Shown here: positions 40,501 to 50,482 of the stretch, piece after piece
Layout of the letters: the number at the start of each line of letters is the position of its first letter
Numbering within the stretch: position 1 is the first letter of the stretch
From: a virus
Reading direction: 5' to 3' (one strand)
DNA length: 64,000 nucleotides
Virus record (IMG/VR): IMGVR_UViG_3300044730_000222
Span: 37,846-101,845 of that record
The notes under the pieces: model-generated
Databases searched by the model: none
What the model saw: only the letters and a program-made list of their open reading frames with translations
Told to the model about the DNA's origin: nothing
Translations under genes and position numbers: made by a program

Positions 40501-41886
40501 TTTTCTTACATAGTCAGCAATGATACTAGACGAGTTGTTTTCATTAAATGCCTGATCATCATCAAAAACAGACATCGTTCCAGTTGATGCAAGTAATTGC
40601 CCTACTGGCAAAGATGTAACTCCAACATCTGATAATATTTTTGTAATATCATATTGAATTGTTTTATCTGATAAATCTACTAATAATCTTGGTGAGAACT
40701 CAATAAGATCAAATGTTGAATCAAATTTATTCATTACTTCAACAACAATTCTAATGCCACGCATATATTGAAACTCTCTGTAAGATGTTCCACCAGCAAC
40801 AGGATCTGTAAAGGATGCTGGCGAAGTTAGATCTGTTACAAAAGATGTTTCATTTGTAATTACTTCAGAGCCAAGAATCCACCCATATTCTGGTGTAAAG
40901 GTTTCGTAACTATCTCCATCCCAAATATAAAAATTTCCAATGTCTCCAGTATTTTGAATAACAAGATAAGCAGAGCCAACTAGCGGTGCCTCTGGAAGCA
41001 GCGTACTTGAAGATAATGTTTCTGCAAATCTATATATATCTTTATAAGCATCGGGAATAATTAATCCATATTGCAATTCAACATATCCGTCTGGTCCAAT
41101 AATTGCTGATCCATCTGCTCTTGTATCATTTTCTCTAAAAGTATATGCATCTACCCAATTATCCCCATTAAGATACTGCACTCTCCATCTTGTTGGAGTT
41201 CTTTTATTTTGTTCACCATATAATGGGTCAGATATTGATCCCGTTGCAGTACTATATGGTCCTAAATTAATATCTCCAACACCAGTTTGCATTTTTATCA
41301 CAATTCTATTTGCTGGAACTTGATTTTTATAAACTACAAAAGGAGCAGTATCATCTATATAGTTTAAACCATTTGATATATTTTTAGCAATTCCATATTC
41401 AACGTTATCTTCTGTTCTATAAGAAGTCCAATATCTAAACTGATCATATCTTGATGGCATATACCAACGTGGACGCTGTGCCATTGCTGAACCAGAATTT
41501 GGCAAATATGTTCCAGAAAAATATAAAGGCTTATTGATACCAGAACGTGGCCTAAATGGCCTTACACAATCCTCTAAAGAGTAAAGCATTTTCATTTTTT
41601 CTTTTAAAAGAGTAAACTGTTGTGGTGTTCCACTATTATCAAATCCACCATCTACTACTACATCTGCATCTGTGGCGCCTGTGTAATACCCGCCAGAATC
41701 CAAAGAATCAAAAATAACTGGCAAAGTAAAAAAGTCTGAGCCTGCCGTTGTTGGACGGTAGCGATAATTACCAAGCAAAAATATATTGTCTGGCATATTC
41801 ATATTCCACTCAGCAAGAACCAAAGATCTTAGTTGTATTGTTGCTGATGTTTCTAGATGAGTCTTTAATGTTTCATTAATAAACAT
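37567..41886 (-). CDS. large tail-tip/baseplate hub protein
   Basis: A 1439-residue protein, the second largest in the window. The N-terminal part (TSATIQLRSLVLAEWNMNMP) and a later segment (VGQLLASTGTMSVFDDDQAF) resemble central tail-hub proteins that cap the tube. LNQLAVATQTAMFFDEYNNF is the hub-like fold, a beta-sandwich region lies near residue 1000, and the C-terminus (LQLGDIVTINYKDSTGLDLV) is typical of hub proteins. The position after the tape measure and distal-tail gene supports a receptor-facing role. Confidence 0.65.
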   Translation of the reverse strand: MFINETLKTHLETSATIQLRSLVLAEWNMNMPDNIFLLGNYRYRPTTAGSDFFTLPVIFDSLDSGGYYTGATDADVVVDGGFDNSGTPQQFTLLKEKMKMLYSLEDCVRPFRPRSGINKPLYFSGTYLPNSGSAMAQRPRWYMPSRYDQFRYWTSYRTEDNVEYGIAKNISNGLNYIDDTAPFVVYKNQVPANRIVIKMQTGVGDINLGPYSTATGSISDPLYGEQNKRTPTRWRVQYLNGDNWVDAYTFRENDTRADGSAIIGPDGYVELQYGLIIPDAYKDIYRFAETLSSSTLLPEAPLVGSAYLVIQNTGDIGNFYIWDGDSYETFTPEYGWILGSEVITNETSFVTDLTSPASFTDPVAGGTSYREFQYMRGIRIVVEVMNKFDSTFDLIEFSPRLLVDLSDKTIQYDITKILSDVGVTSLPVGQLLASTGTMSVFDDDQAFNENNSSSIIADYVRKNIKFLFYEVVNSVEDTDGFLYDYYIPVKTMYSEGLPQADVDAGSINIELRDFYFFLESMPAPRLLLTQASLSFAITTLLDYIGFTNYTFRRIDGESDPVIPYFFVAPDQNVAEVLNQLAVATQTAMFFDEYNNFVVMSKNYLMPTVDERPTDFILLGNNNQSDTGVIENSSSGDLPNIVSIASQDKKVYNDGKISYTTRYLQRSYGSIRQSSMIDREKTWIYKPALLWEVAGTESTKTINEVAAKQGNYVLGAMPINSNLPATPPVVSGGVVINNTIDLGESVYWLTRYQGYFYANGEIIRFDAAEFNITGTGNVWISSNQEYQRYFSTLPFNGKIYPTGLVRIYSVPFYETIDGIERLQPGAVYEHGRGQFGTPIVEHNAGISSYWSDNAYVRGCDMQAQYMFTTELDPAVPSTTTGAAGVSNDLAKQTTRNGIIKNFMSTTYLTETAVNDLKSTQAGTMQSSALVMNGPSFKTTETPLNFVSYVYKNLDDAYKLFGTRMRIIGKIENNENRAQTPIGSTSYYQVTGALPNQNISIGGGSGGIAVLLNPETNNGYYFEIVAMTEDNIESYITIDNAGNPNISINNVVFYKIKKDSSSNDAIPVKLWGGLTNIIVDDGRFTGQYRMSGEENSTVYDLSVEYEDIGTTRRFYLYINNKLIQIVDDTDPLPIYNNMAPFVRGSSRVMFENVYALAENYSQNTVFTVGETLSSAFGDKGIDANESFRKYAMSGIIQATYLTGISSEQPPKYNMYFDEFGTIMRECSYFDIKYDRSYPALYAQLSPTLNRIKGYTVSGFQADSYGAEFLIFNATDTALNLDETTGNYLRIQGITFTQDTTYELTVDEYFRKTSNLSNPQFQGSAIITSPLVEKAKYDEIKQSRMIYGKNEFAIESPYIQSEDDAQQLMGWIINKVMVPKKAIGVNMFSIPTLQLGDIVTINYKDSTGLDLVAPTSDRFVIYNIKYERDIDGPSMTLYLSEV

Positions 41887-42534
41887 TTAGACCTCTTCAA
41901 GGGTTAGATTTATATTCCAGAAATCATATGTGCTACCACCACGTTTTACGACAGAATAGTTAAAATCTGCAAAATAAACTTCAATAATTTGATTATATTG
42001 TGCTAGGTGTCCAAATGAAGCATCTGTGATTTCTCCACCTGTTTTAAAGTTGCTGTATTTATCATATGCTAGGTACATCCAAAATGGTCCAGGATGTGAT
42101 TGATACCAGTCTAATATTGCTACCCCGCCAGCACCGCCATCTGTTGTAAATTCTCCAGATGTATTTTTATATGGAGATATGCCAGTAGAATCAAAATCTG
42201 CCACCTCAAAATATGCACGGGATGGAAGCATATTCCAAGACATACTAATACTAAGTTTATCTGCGATATGGTATGAACGCATACGACCATTAATTGTGCG
42301 TTGACGCTTTTCAATTCTTTGTTGATCAAAACTAATTTCTCCACGATTATTGTCAGATAAGATTAAGAACTGATCAATTAAGTCTTGATCTGTACCGCCA
42401 GGAACAACAGCCCCAACTTCAAACCCATTTGGAAGATAAATACCACTTGTTAATGTGCCAGAATTGTTAGACCAAAGGACTGCTTCTGGGCGCTGATAGC
42501 GCTTACGACCTGTCATATATGCAGCGGTAGCCAT
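41887..42534 (-). CDS. distal tail protein, putative
   Basis: A 215-residue beta-rich protein between the tape measure and the large hub gene, the usual place of the distal tail (Dit-like) protein. KLSISMSWNMLPSRAYFEVA and EVYFADFNYSVVKRGGSTYD fit strands of a tail-tube-like ring; LTLEEV ends it. No strong motif. Confidence 0.5.
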   Translation of the reverse strand: MATAAYMTGRKRYQRPEAVLWSNNSGTLTSGIYLPNGFEVGAVVPGGTDQDLIDQFLILSDNNRGEISFDQQRIEKRQRTINGRMRSYHIADKLSISMSWNMLPSRAYFEVADFDSTGISPYKNTSGEFTTDGGAGGVAILDWYQSHPGPFWMYLAYDKYSNFKTGGEITDASFGHLAQYNQIIEVYFADFNYSVVKRGGSTYDFWNINLTLEEV

Positions 42535-42536
42535 AA

Positions 42537-45500
42537 TTAAACCCTTTGTCCCTTAATTCTTTGTGAATCAATTTGTTTAATCTGTGTCATTACTGATCTT
42601 GCAATTTCATCAGGATTTGCACCAGATTTAACATTTACGCTTATACTATAATTATACACTGAATCACCATTGTATGTGCCATCATTTATGGCTTTCATAT
42701 TATCAACACCAAAATCTTTTACAGCATATTTACTCATAATAAATTCTCCAGGGGATAACATGGCTGGTATTGTGTCGCTACCCCTTGCAAATCCTCCAAA
42801 ACCAAAATATTTTGGCTTTACCATTCCACCTTTTGCCAACATCTGCATCTCTCCATAGAATCCACCACCACCACCGCCGCCACTAGGCTTAGAAAGACTT
42901 TGTTGATATGCAATTGCTTGTCCAGTATATCTTGCAGTAGACGCTGCCAAAGATGGATCCATACCCTGAAGAGTTAGTCCAGAAAACATTGCATTCGCTA
43001 TATTTGATGCAGATTCGCCAACAGAAACCGCAGCCGCTACTGCATTATTAATTTCTTCGGTAGTGCCTGCTGCAATTATAGTGCTAATTGCGCCTTCTTT
43101 AATTACTTTTTCTAAGGCTAAGGCGGCAGCAGCCGCATCGGCAGCAGCAATTGCTGCTAGTGCTGCTGCATCTGCTGCTGCTTTGTCTGCTGCTGCTTTA
43201 TTTGGATCACTAGACTCTGAAGAATCTGCAACAACGCATGAGGAAAATGTAGATGATTGCATCAATCCATTAACATATTCTTCTATATAGTTTGCTTTTC
43301 CAGAAGCACACTTTGTCTTTGATACGGACTTTACAACAGTTTTAGTTTCTCTTACTACTGCACCACCACTACTGCCCACTTTATTATTTGCTGAATATGT
43401 TCCTCCCATCGCAATAGCAAGTTGTTTTGCAAGACCAATTGCTCTTTCTAATTCCTTATTAAAATTAAAAGTAGCAAGTTCTGCATCAAGAATTGCCAAT
43501 TCTACATCTCCCCAAGCGTCTTCTTCTGCCTGCAAACCAGCAAGAGCAGCCTCAGTTCTTTGTTGAACTTTTTCTAGTGTTAAACGTGCTGCATCTAATT
43601 TACTGTTTTCTATATCAAGTAGTGCTTGTGCAGGAAGCAATTCACTAAGCCTAATAGTAAGGATTTGGCGCTCTTTAATTTCTATTGCATCAAGTTCAAC
43701 CTTACGAGCCTTTTCAATATTATAAATATCATCTTCAATACCACGAAGAATTAATTGTTGCTGTTCTCTTTGTTCTCCAAGAGTATAAATTTGATCTGCA
43801 AGAACGCTCATTTCTCTATTCTTTATTTCTCTTGCTTGTTCAATTGCATATATTCTATCCTGTAATGCAAGAACTCTGATATCTACTAGTTCTCTTTGTT
43901 CTTCAAGAGCAAATATTTGTTGTCCAATAGCAAATTGTCTATCCTCAATTTGTTTTCTAGTCATACCGTTACTTGCAATAACACGACCAATTTCTTGCTC
44001 TCTTGCTAAACGTAAGTTATCAGATTGATCTCCAACAGCCTTTTGTGCAGCCTCATTTCTCATTTCTTGTGCTAGTTGAGCGGCAGCAGAAATATCGCCT
44101 TGTGATAAAGCATCCGCAAGAGATATTCTTGCTTTTTCTTGATTTGCTATATCCTGGTTTATATCTGATATTTTTTGTAATGATTCTTCTTGTTTATCAT
44201 ATTTTTCATTAATAGAATCAACAACTCTATCCATTAACTCTAACTCATTTGAAAGGTCGGATGATTCTTCCTGTAAGGCAGCAATTGGCCGTTCAAAATT
44301 AATATCAATACTACGAGACAATGCATCTATTTGAGACTGTAAATCTTCAATTGGTTTACTAAATTCTAGTTCAACACTGCGAGATAAGTCATCAGATAAC
44401 TCTTGTAGTCTTTCAATTTCTCTAGAAAGATCTGTTTCAATGCTGCGAGATAATTTTTCAGAAGCATCCTGTGCTGTCTTTAACGGTACATCAAACCTTA
44501 ACTCTATGGCAAGTTTTGCTTTATCAATTTCAGTTTGAATTGCATCAATTCTCTTTTGAATTACATTTACCGCTTCTTGTTCTACACGGACACGCTCCTC
44601 AGCAACCCTAACTGCTTCTTCTGCCTTTCTTTTTTCTGATCTAAACTGACGCTCAATTAATGCACGGCGCAACTGAAAATATTTATTTACTTGCGAAGAA
44701 ATTTCATCAATTTGTTTTTTAATTGCAGCAACTATATCTACCTTCATATCAATGCCTAATTGTAAGTCTGCATTAATTGTTACACCTTCAAGTACATCAA
44801 AAATATCTTTAATCTTATTTGCTATTTCTTCTGATGGTACTGCTCCAGATAGTAAATCACTAATTCCCTGCGCTAACTCTGGAGTATTTGCAATTTGTGC
44901 AAGTTGCTCTTTTGTAAAAGTACCGACGCTAATTCCTAATTCTTCTGATAATATTTTTTGTAACTCACCAGTTGTTGCACCAGTAAGTGCAGCAAGCGTT
45001 GTTTGCAGTTCAGTTGTTTTATCTCTAGTGGCTTGGGCAGTTTGTCTTAATGCTAAATTAAGAAGTTCTACCTCTTTCTTAGCCCGTTCTGCCTCATCTG
45101 CCATTGCTTTTAATTCATCTGGCTTAATGTCTTTACTTACAATAGCAATAGCCAATGATTCATCCTTGATCATTTCTAGTGCTTGACCATACTCAACACC
45201 AGCAGCACGTAGTTTTAAAAATGCTTGACGTTGTGCAATAGCCCCTTCTGCAGTGCGTTTTTGACTTTCTTGAAATTCTCCAATTGGTAACTCTGCAAAC
45301 GCCTCATTGGCAGCCTTGCCAAACTCAGTTAATACAACCTTGCCCTTCTTGGTGACCGTAATAAATTGAGCCATGGTTTCTTTATCTAAACCACTAACAA
45401 AATCTAAGAATCCTCTATTGGCCTGTATATCTTTACCAATTACTTTTCCTTTTTTATCTTTTGCTATAACACCCTCTTGTAGTTGCTGTAGCACACCAGA

Positions 45501-48500
45501 GAATTTATTTATTCCTTTACCCTGGGTAATTCTAAGAAGTTCTTTTACTCCACCCTCGGCATTAATAGCAGCATCACGAACCATCTTAAGTTTGTTGAGA
45601 AGATTATCAAGTGCTGTGTCTCTTCCTGCTCTATCCTTCTTTGTTCCATCGCCAGCGCCTGGTGGAACAACATCTGTTGTTGTAGGTGTACCATAAAATG
45701 TTTCAACATCAAGTTGTGCTAATTCTTCATCAGTTTTACCTTTAGCGCCCTCCATTGAAAAACTATAAACAATATCATATACTTCTTTATATTTTTTGCC
45801 CTGAGATGCTTCCATGGCTTTTTTCTTAGCATATCTGCTTAGCCATTCTGCTTTTGCTTCTGGATCCTGGAAATCTGTTCTAAACTGATAAAAAGTTAAA
45901 TATTTTTGTATTGCCTCTTTACGAACCTCTGGTGCAAGTTTTTTATAGTACTCCCAGTTTTCAATAATAGTATCAACGCCACCCTCTGGGAATCCAGCAG
46001 TTTTAAGAGCAATGGCTATTTCTTTGGGATCTTTAGAAAAATCAATTTCTTCTATTGCTGCTAGATCTCTGGAGAATTGCAATAGGCCGTCTTCTCCAAG
46101 ACCTTCAAGCATTACCTTCATATTTATTTCAGTACCATTAAGTTCACTAATTACAGCAATTGCTTTTGATGTTTGATCAAATTGTTCTGTTGGTAAAGCG
46201 GTAACTTTTAAGAAAATGTTTTGTGCTATTGCTTTTGCTTTTTTACCACTTCCAATTCCAGCAAGCAAAGATTGTAATTCAAATGTTTTTGCAGCACCTT
46301 GTGTTTTAACTGATAAGTTTAAAGCAGCACTAAGTGTTCCAAGATTTCCGCCTTCTGTACCACCAAACATCCTAATAATTGATTCAATTTGATCTGGGTT
46401 TGCTAATTTGTTTGCAAGCAAAAGTTGCATCTCTACTTCAAAGTCTTGGGCAGCCTCTGCGGATTCAAATCCTGCTTTTTTAAACTCATCCTGTCTAAAC
46501 GCATTTTCATCACTAATTTTTGAAAGTGTTTCAAGCAATCTATTTGCTGAAGTTTCAAAATCTGTGCCTTTAAAAATATCCTTAACTTTGCCTTTTAATG
46601 CATCAAAATATGCATCTTCTTCGGCATCTCCACCAAAAAGAGATCTCGTAGTTGTATTTTGTATTTCTTTAAATTGTTTTAATGAAATCTTAAGAGATTT
46701 AGCAACTTCAGCAGTTAATGTTTTTTCTCCAGCAATCTGTTGCGAAATAAGCATGTTGATCTCTTGCTGTATTCCAAGTTGTTCTTCTTTATCCTTGGTC
46801 ATAGCAAGTTGGTCTTTTTTAGCCTTTATTTGTTTTTCATAATAAATAGTAAATGCATCCAATTGTGCTTGAGCAAACTCTGCGCTTGTGCCAGCAAGTC
46901 CTGCAAGTTGTGCTGGAGCCTTGCGCCCCCCACCCACAACATCAGTTTCTTTAAGAAGTTCCCGTGCTTTTTTTCCTGATTCTTGGATTAGGTTAACCCT
47001 AGCCTTTAGTGGCTCTCTTAGCAAATCTTCTCCATTAGGACCAACAAGCATAGTTAATTCGCCAGTAATTCTTGCATATAATCCAGCATCTCCAAGATTA
47101 GTAGAGATCTGCTCTGCAACACTTCTGGCTTGTTCTGCTGTCATTACACCATCAGAAATATATGCACCCAATTGTAAAGCAAAGTCTTTTGCTGCTTTTT
47201 CTGTTCCATATACATCTTTGTTTGTCATAAATGCTTTATTAACTTGTTTGCCAATATCAGATGATAAGAACTGACTTCCAAACTGCCTTCCTACACGTCC
47301 TGCTTCATTATATTGTCCTAATACCCCGCTAGTTCTTCTTGTTGCCATTAACTCTGAAGCGCCAACTTTGCCAGTAATTTCAGAAACCTTTTTCATTTGC
47401 TCGGTTGTTGCAGTAATGCTTCTTATAAACTGTTCTTCTTTTCTTGCTCTTTCTGCCATTATTCTATTACCAGCATAGATTATTCCTGCAAATGCAAGGA
47501 CTGCAGCACCAGCAGCAACATATGGATTCATTAACAATGGAGCAAAACTTGCTAAGAAAGATGCACCCATCAATCCCATTCCAAGACCAGTATTGCCTGT
47601 TGCAAAGGCACCCATTGAGGCAACTCCTAGTCCAGCGCTAACTCCGCCAGCAATTTTACCAACCTTTGCTTTTCTTTCTGCTTGTTGAGTTTTCTTTTTA
47701 TCTTCAGCGCTTTGCTGAATCATTGCTGTTTCGTTCTTAATGGCATTAAGCCTTCTTGTTTCCCATCCACGTTTTGCAGCCTGAGATCTTTTTTCTTTTG
47801 CCGCCTCTTCTTGTGGACTTAAAATCATATATGATCTAGCAGCAACATTTCTTTTCTTTGCTGCAGCGCTTAATCCTGCAGACTGAGACTTGACTTCTGA
47901 ATCACCAACACCAAAACTTTGTGCCTTTTCCCCAGCAATCATTGCCTGAATTAATGGCTTATTGGCTGGATCTTGTGCTGACTCTGCAGGGATAACGGCC
48001 TCTCCAGGAGTAAGCATTGCAGGTACGGTGTCTGTTCCTTTTGCATAATATTTTACATTTTTTGTTCCACGATTAAATTTCTTTGGAAGTTTTGATGTTG
48101 CACCCGCTGCTCCTGCCTTACCACCAACAAAAAATCCTGGATTAGTAGCAGCCAAACGAGCAGCAGCAGCAGAAGCCTGATTGTATGCTATAGCAAGTTG
48201 TCTTGCAGCGGTAGCCTCAATATTAAATACCTCTATTAATTTTGTATGACCAGTGTTCATTGCTGCTGTCATTGAAACATTTTCTAATTCAGCAGTTGTC
48301 ATATAATTAAAAGTTGAACCAAGTACGGTAGATGCACCTGTTGCTTTTCTCATTATCATAGTAAAGCCCCATACTGCTTTAACAGTATTTCCTACTAAGT
48401 TACCAAACAGACCAAGGGCCATAAGTACTGCTGGAAAAGCAGTAGCAAATACTAATATAAATCTTTTTGTTCCATCTCCAAGTTCATTAAAGTTTTCAAT

Positions 48501-50138
48501 TATTCTACCAACAAACTTAAGAACTGGAAGCATTGACTCTAAGAATAATTTTCCAAGTGGAAGAAGTTGTAGTTTTACCTCTTCTAATGTTTTTGTAAAC
48601 TGAACACCAATAGCCTCTTCAACTTTACCTAACTCTCTTTCAGATAAAATTGCTAGTTCTTCTGTGCTTGCAGACATTAAATCTAATACTCTAGATGCCT
48701 GTGTTCCATCTTTTATAACATTTTGGAATAGAGTAGACAGACGAGCAAACTGGAATTTACCAAATAATTGCTCAATAGCACGAGCACGATTTAGTGGATC
48801 TAGAGTGTCTAATGCTTGTGCAAAACCAACAACAATAGCACGAAGATTTCCAGCATTGGCTTCTACAATTCCTTTAATATTAATTCCAAATCCAGCAAGC
48901 ATTTCTGATGCCTTATCTGTTGGATTAATAAGAGAAGCAAGGCCAGACTTTAATGCGTTTGCACCTTCAGATGCATTAATACCGCCTTCTTTCATAGCGG
49001 TTAAGAAAAATGCTAAGTCTTTAACATCTCCGCCAAGTTGTCTAATAATAGGAGCAACTTTAGGAATTGCAATGGTGATATCATCAAGCGATACAACAGT
49101 TTGGTTTTCAACTGCGTTTAAAAAGTCAATACTAGATGCTAAATCTTCTGTAGAAATTTGAAGAGCATTTTGCAAAGAAATAGTTGTTTCTAGTGCCTGT
49201 TGTTGCTCAATTTGTCCAAGTACTGCAAGTTTGTTTGCTTGAGTAACCTGTGCTTCTAATGCCTTGCCACCAAAACCTGCTGCTGCAGCATCCGCAGCCA
49301 TTTCCATAGTATCTTTGATCGGAATACCAAGTTTAGCAAACTCTTGTCCAATTCGCATAATATTATTAACTGCTGCATTTGTTTCTGTTTCACTTGTAAA
49401 AAGATCGCCGTAAACACGACGAAAACGGAGTGTTGCCATTTCCATTTCTCTAAAGACTTTTGCAGAAGTAACTCCAAGCATAACTAGTGGCATCGTCAAA
49501 CCAACCATCAACTGACGGCCTGCCCACTGTGTATTTTTACCCCAGTTAATTAGTCCTGTAGCACCCTGTCGCATTGTTGCATTTAGTATCTGCATTCTTT
49601 GTGCTGCCAACTGAGTTTTTGTAGCAAAGTCATCCATTGACTTAAGAGTTGTTGGAGTAATCCTTAAGCCTTCAGTCCCACCAGCAATTCCAGGTTTTGT
49701 TAATCTAATCCACTGAGATTGTAATAGTTTTACTCTATCTTCATACGCTCTACGTAAAATTGTTCTTTCTTGTGCAAACGCATTTCTAATTAACCCTACA
49801 CGCTTGCTTAACGTTTTGCCTAATCCACCCTCTAAAAGTCCTGCAGCAGAATATCTAGCATACTCACGTAGAGTTAGTTTGTTTCGCTCTAGGGCTGTTG
49901 TAAATCTTTCGGTAGTTCCAGTAATTCTTGCTTGGGCTGCAGACAAACCCTGAATAGAATTTACCTGTTGAATTAGTCTTGAGTTAATTGCCTCTTGACT
50001 AATTGCGGCATTACGATTGCCACGAACTACGGCTTGATTAAATTCAGAAAGTGCTGCTTGCAGACGACGAAGTTCTGCAAGCGATTGGCCAGTATTAACA
50101 TTAACATTAATGTTACTGTTATAATTATCTACTGCCAA
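42537..50138 (-). CDS. tape measure protein
   Basis: A 2533-residue tape measure protein, which by the usual rule implies a long tail. TTG start after GAAGGTG. The N-terminal coiled coil is followed by ATKTQLAAQRMQILNATMRQ and a tape-measure core (KVFREMEMATLRFRRVYGDL; FKFARLSTL-like FGKFQFARLSTLFQ). A hydrophobic segment lies near residue 880 (NPYVAAGAAVLAFAGIIYAG). Long coiled coil spans about 1780-2200 with two internal repeat families. The motif DTVPAMLTPGEAVI (near 700) recurs as DTIPAMLSPGEFIM (near 2457). Confidence 0.92.
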   Translation of the reverse strand: MAVDNYNSNINVNVNTGQSLAELRRLQAALSEFNQAVVRGNRNAAISQEAINSRLIQQVNSIQGLSAAQARITGTTERFTTALERNKLTLREYARYSAAGLLEGGLGKTLSKRVGLIRNAFAQERTILRRAYEDRVKLLQSQWIRLTKPGIAGGTEGLRITPTTLKSMDDFATKTQLAAQRMQILNATMRQGATGLINWGKNTQWAGRQLMVGLTMPLVMLGVTSAKVFREMEMATLRFRRVYGDLFTSETETNAAVNNIMRIGQEFAKLGIPIKDTMEMAADAAAAGFGGKALEAQVTQANKLAVLGQIEQQQALETTISLQNALQISTEDLASSIDFLNAVENQTVVSLDDITIAIPKVAPIIRQLGGDVKDLAFFLTAMKEGGINASEGANALKSGLASLINPTDKASEMLAGFGINIKGIVEANAGNLRAIVVGFAQALDTLDPLNRARAIEQLFGKFQFARLSTLFQNVIKDGTQASRVLDLMSASTEELAILSERELGKVEEAIGVQFTKTLEEVKLQLLPLGKLFLESMLPVLKFVGRIIENFNELGDGTKRFILVFATAFPAVLMALGLFGNLVGNTVKAVWGFTMIMRKATGASTVLGSTFNYMTTAELENVSMTAAMNTGHTKLIEVFNIEATAARQLAIAYNQASAAAARLAATNPGFFVGGKAGAAGATSKLPKKFNRGTKNVKYYAKGTDTVPAMLTPGEAVIPAESAQDPANKPLIQAMIAGEKAQSFGVGDSEVKSQSAGLSAAAKKRNVAARSYMILSPQEEAAKEKRSQAAKRGWETRRLNAIKNETAMIQQSAEDKKKTQQAERKAKVGKIAGGVSAGLGVASMGAFATGNTGLGMGLMGASFLASFAPLLMNPYVAAGAAVLAFAGIIYAGNRIMAERARKEEQFIRSITATTEQMKKVSEITGKVGASELMATRRTSGVLGQYNEAGRVGRQFGSQFLSSDIGKQVNKAFMTNKDVYGTEKAAKDFALQLGAYISDGVMTAEQARSVAEQISTNLGDAGLYARITGELTMLVGPNGEDLLREPLKARVNLIQESGKKARELLKETDVVGGGRKAPAQLAGLAGTSAEFAQAQLDAFTIYYEKQIKAKKDQLAMTKDKEEQLGIQQEINMLISQQIAGEKTLTAEVAKSLKISLKQFKEIQNTTTRSLFGGDAEEDAYFDALKGKVKDIFKGTDFETSANRLLETLSKISDENAFRQDEFKKAGFESAEAAQDFEVEMQLLLANKLANPDQIESIIRMFGGTEGGNLGTLSAALNLSVKTQGAAKTFELQSLLAGIGSGKKAKAIAQNIFLKVTALPTEQFDQTSKAIAVISELNGTEINMKVMLEGLGEDGLLQFSRDLAAIEEIDFSKDPKEIAIALKTAGFPEGGVDTIIENWEYYKKLAPEVRKEAIQKYLTFYQFRTDFQDPEAKAEWLSRYAKKKAMEASQGKKYKEVYDIVYSFSMEGAKGKTDEELAQLDVETFYGTPTTTDVVPPGAGDGTKKDRAGRDTALDNLLNKLKMVRDAAINAEGGVKELLRITQGKGINKFSGVLQQLQEGVIAKDKKGKVIGKDIQANRGFLDFVSGLDKETMAQFITVTKKGKVVLTEFGKAANEAFAELPIGEFQESQKRTAEGAIAQRQAFLKLRAAGVEYGQALEMIKDESLAIAIVSKDIKPDELKAMADEAERAKKEVELLNLALRQTAQATRDKTTELQTTLAALTGATTGELQKILSEELGISVGTFTKEQLAQIANTPELAQGISDLLSGAVPSEEIANKIKDIFDVLEGVTINADLQLGIDMKVDIVAAIKKQIDEISSQVNKYFQLRRALIERQFRSEKRKAEEAVRVAEERVRVEQEAVNVIQKRIDAIQTEIDKAKLAIELRFDVPLKTAQDASEKLSRSIETDLSREIERLQELSDDLSRSVELEFSKPIEDLQSQIDALSRSIDINFERPIAALQEESSDLSNELELMDRVVDSINEKYDKQEESLQKISDINQDIANQEKARISLADALSQGDISAAAQLAQEMRNEAAQKAVGDQSDNLRLAREQEIGRVIASNGMTRKQIEDRQFAIGQQIFALEEQRELVDIRVLALQDRIYAIEQAREIKNREMSVLADQIYTLGEQREQQQLILRGIEDDIYNIEKARKVELDAIEIKERQILTIRLSELLPAQALLDIENSKLDAARLTLEKVQQRTEAALAGLQAEEDAWGDVELAILDAELATFNFNKELERAIGLAKQLAIAMGGTYSANNKVGSSGGAVVRETKTVVKSVSKTKCASGKANYIEEYVNGLMQSSTFSSCVVADSSESSDPNKAAADKAAADAAALAAIAAADAAAAALALEKVIKEGAISTIIAAGTTEEINNAVAAAVSVGESASNIANAMFSGLTLQGMDPSLAASTARYTGQAIAYQQSLSKPSGGGGGGGFYGEMQMLAKGGMVKPKYFGFGGFARGSDTIPAMLSPGEFIMSKYAVKDFGVDNMKAINDGTYNGDSVYNYSISVNVKSGANPDEIARSVMTQIKQIDSQRIKGQRV
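43671..43922 (-). repeat. 4 x 21-residue coiled-coil repeat in tape measure
   Basis: Residues 2073-2156 form four exact 21-residue units beginning QQIFALEEQRE, DRIYAIEQARE, DQIYTLGEQRE and DDIYNIEKARK. Each is three heptads. Confidence 0.85.
44256..44453 (-). repeat. 3 x 22-residue repeat in tape measure
   Basis: Residues 1896-1961: units beginning LSRSIETDLSREIERLQ, LSRSVELEFSKPIEDLQ and LSRSIDINFERPIAALQ. A divergent fourth copy (AIELRFDVPLKTAQD) lies just before. Confidence 0.85.
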
Positions 50139-50158
50139 TTTAGCACCTTCTTAAATTA

Positions 50159-50482
50159 TTATTTCATTGCATTGAGCACATCGGCTGCATCTGCAAGTTG
50201 GATTCCAGAGGCTGTCTCTATGACCTGATAAACGGTAGGAAGATCAATACTATCTTCTACCTTTTTACGATCTTCTGCATATGCTGGTGCAAATTGCTGG
50301 AAAGCAATCATTACACAGTCAATGAGAATATCCATAGACTTATCATTGTCATCCGCCACTGCTGCCAACTCTTGAAACTTCTTAGTGAATGGCTTCAAAA
50401 GTGAGATTTTTAAAGGCTTAATCTCTATTTCTGTACCATCAATAAGTTTGATTTTCTTTGGTTCATGAGTTGTTACTGCCAC
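50159..50482 (-). CDS. tail assembly chaperone, short form
   Basis: A 107-residue protein with KKIKLIDGTEIEIKPLKISL, homologous to the N-terminal part of the next upstream gene (KIQLVDGTEIEIVPLKIKYL). The following helical region also aligns (DILIDCVMIAFQQFAPA versus DHLLKCAQIAMKQYRPE). GTG start after AGGAGG. It sits just before the tape measure, where the gpG/gpGT-type chaperones lie. Here the short form is a separate gene with its own promoter. Confidence 0.7.
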   Translation of the reverse strand: MAVTTHEPKKIKLIDGTEIEIKPLKISLLKPFTKKFQELAAVADDNDKSMDILIDCVMIAFQQFAPAYAEDRKKVEDSIDLPTVYQVIETASGIQLADAADVLNAMK

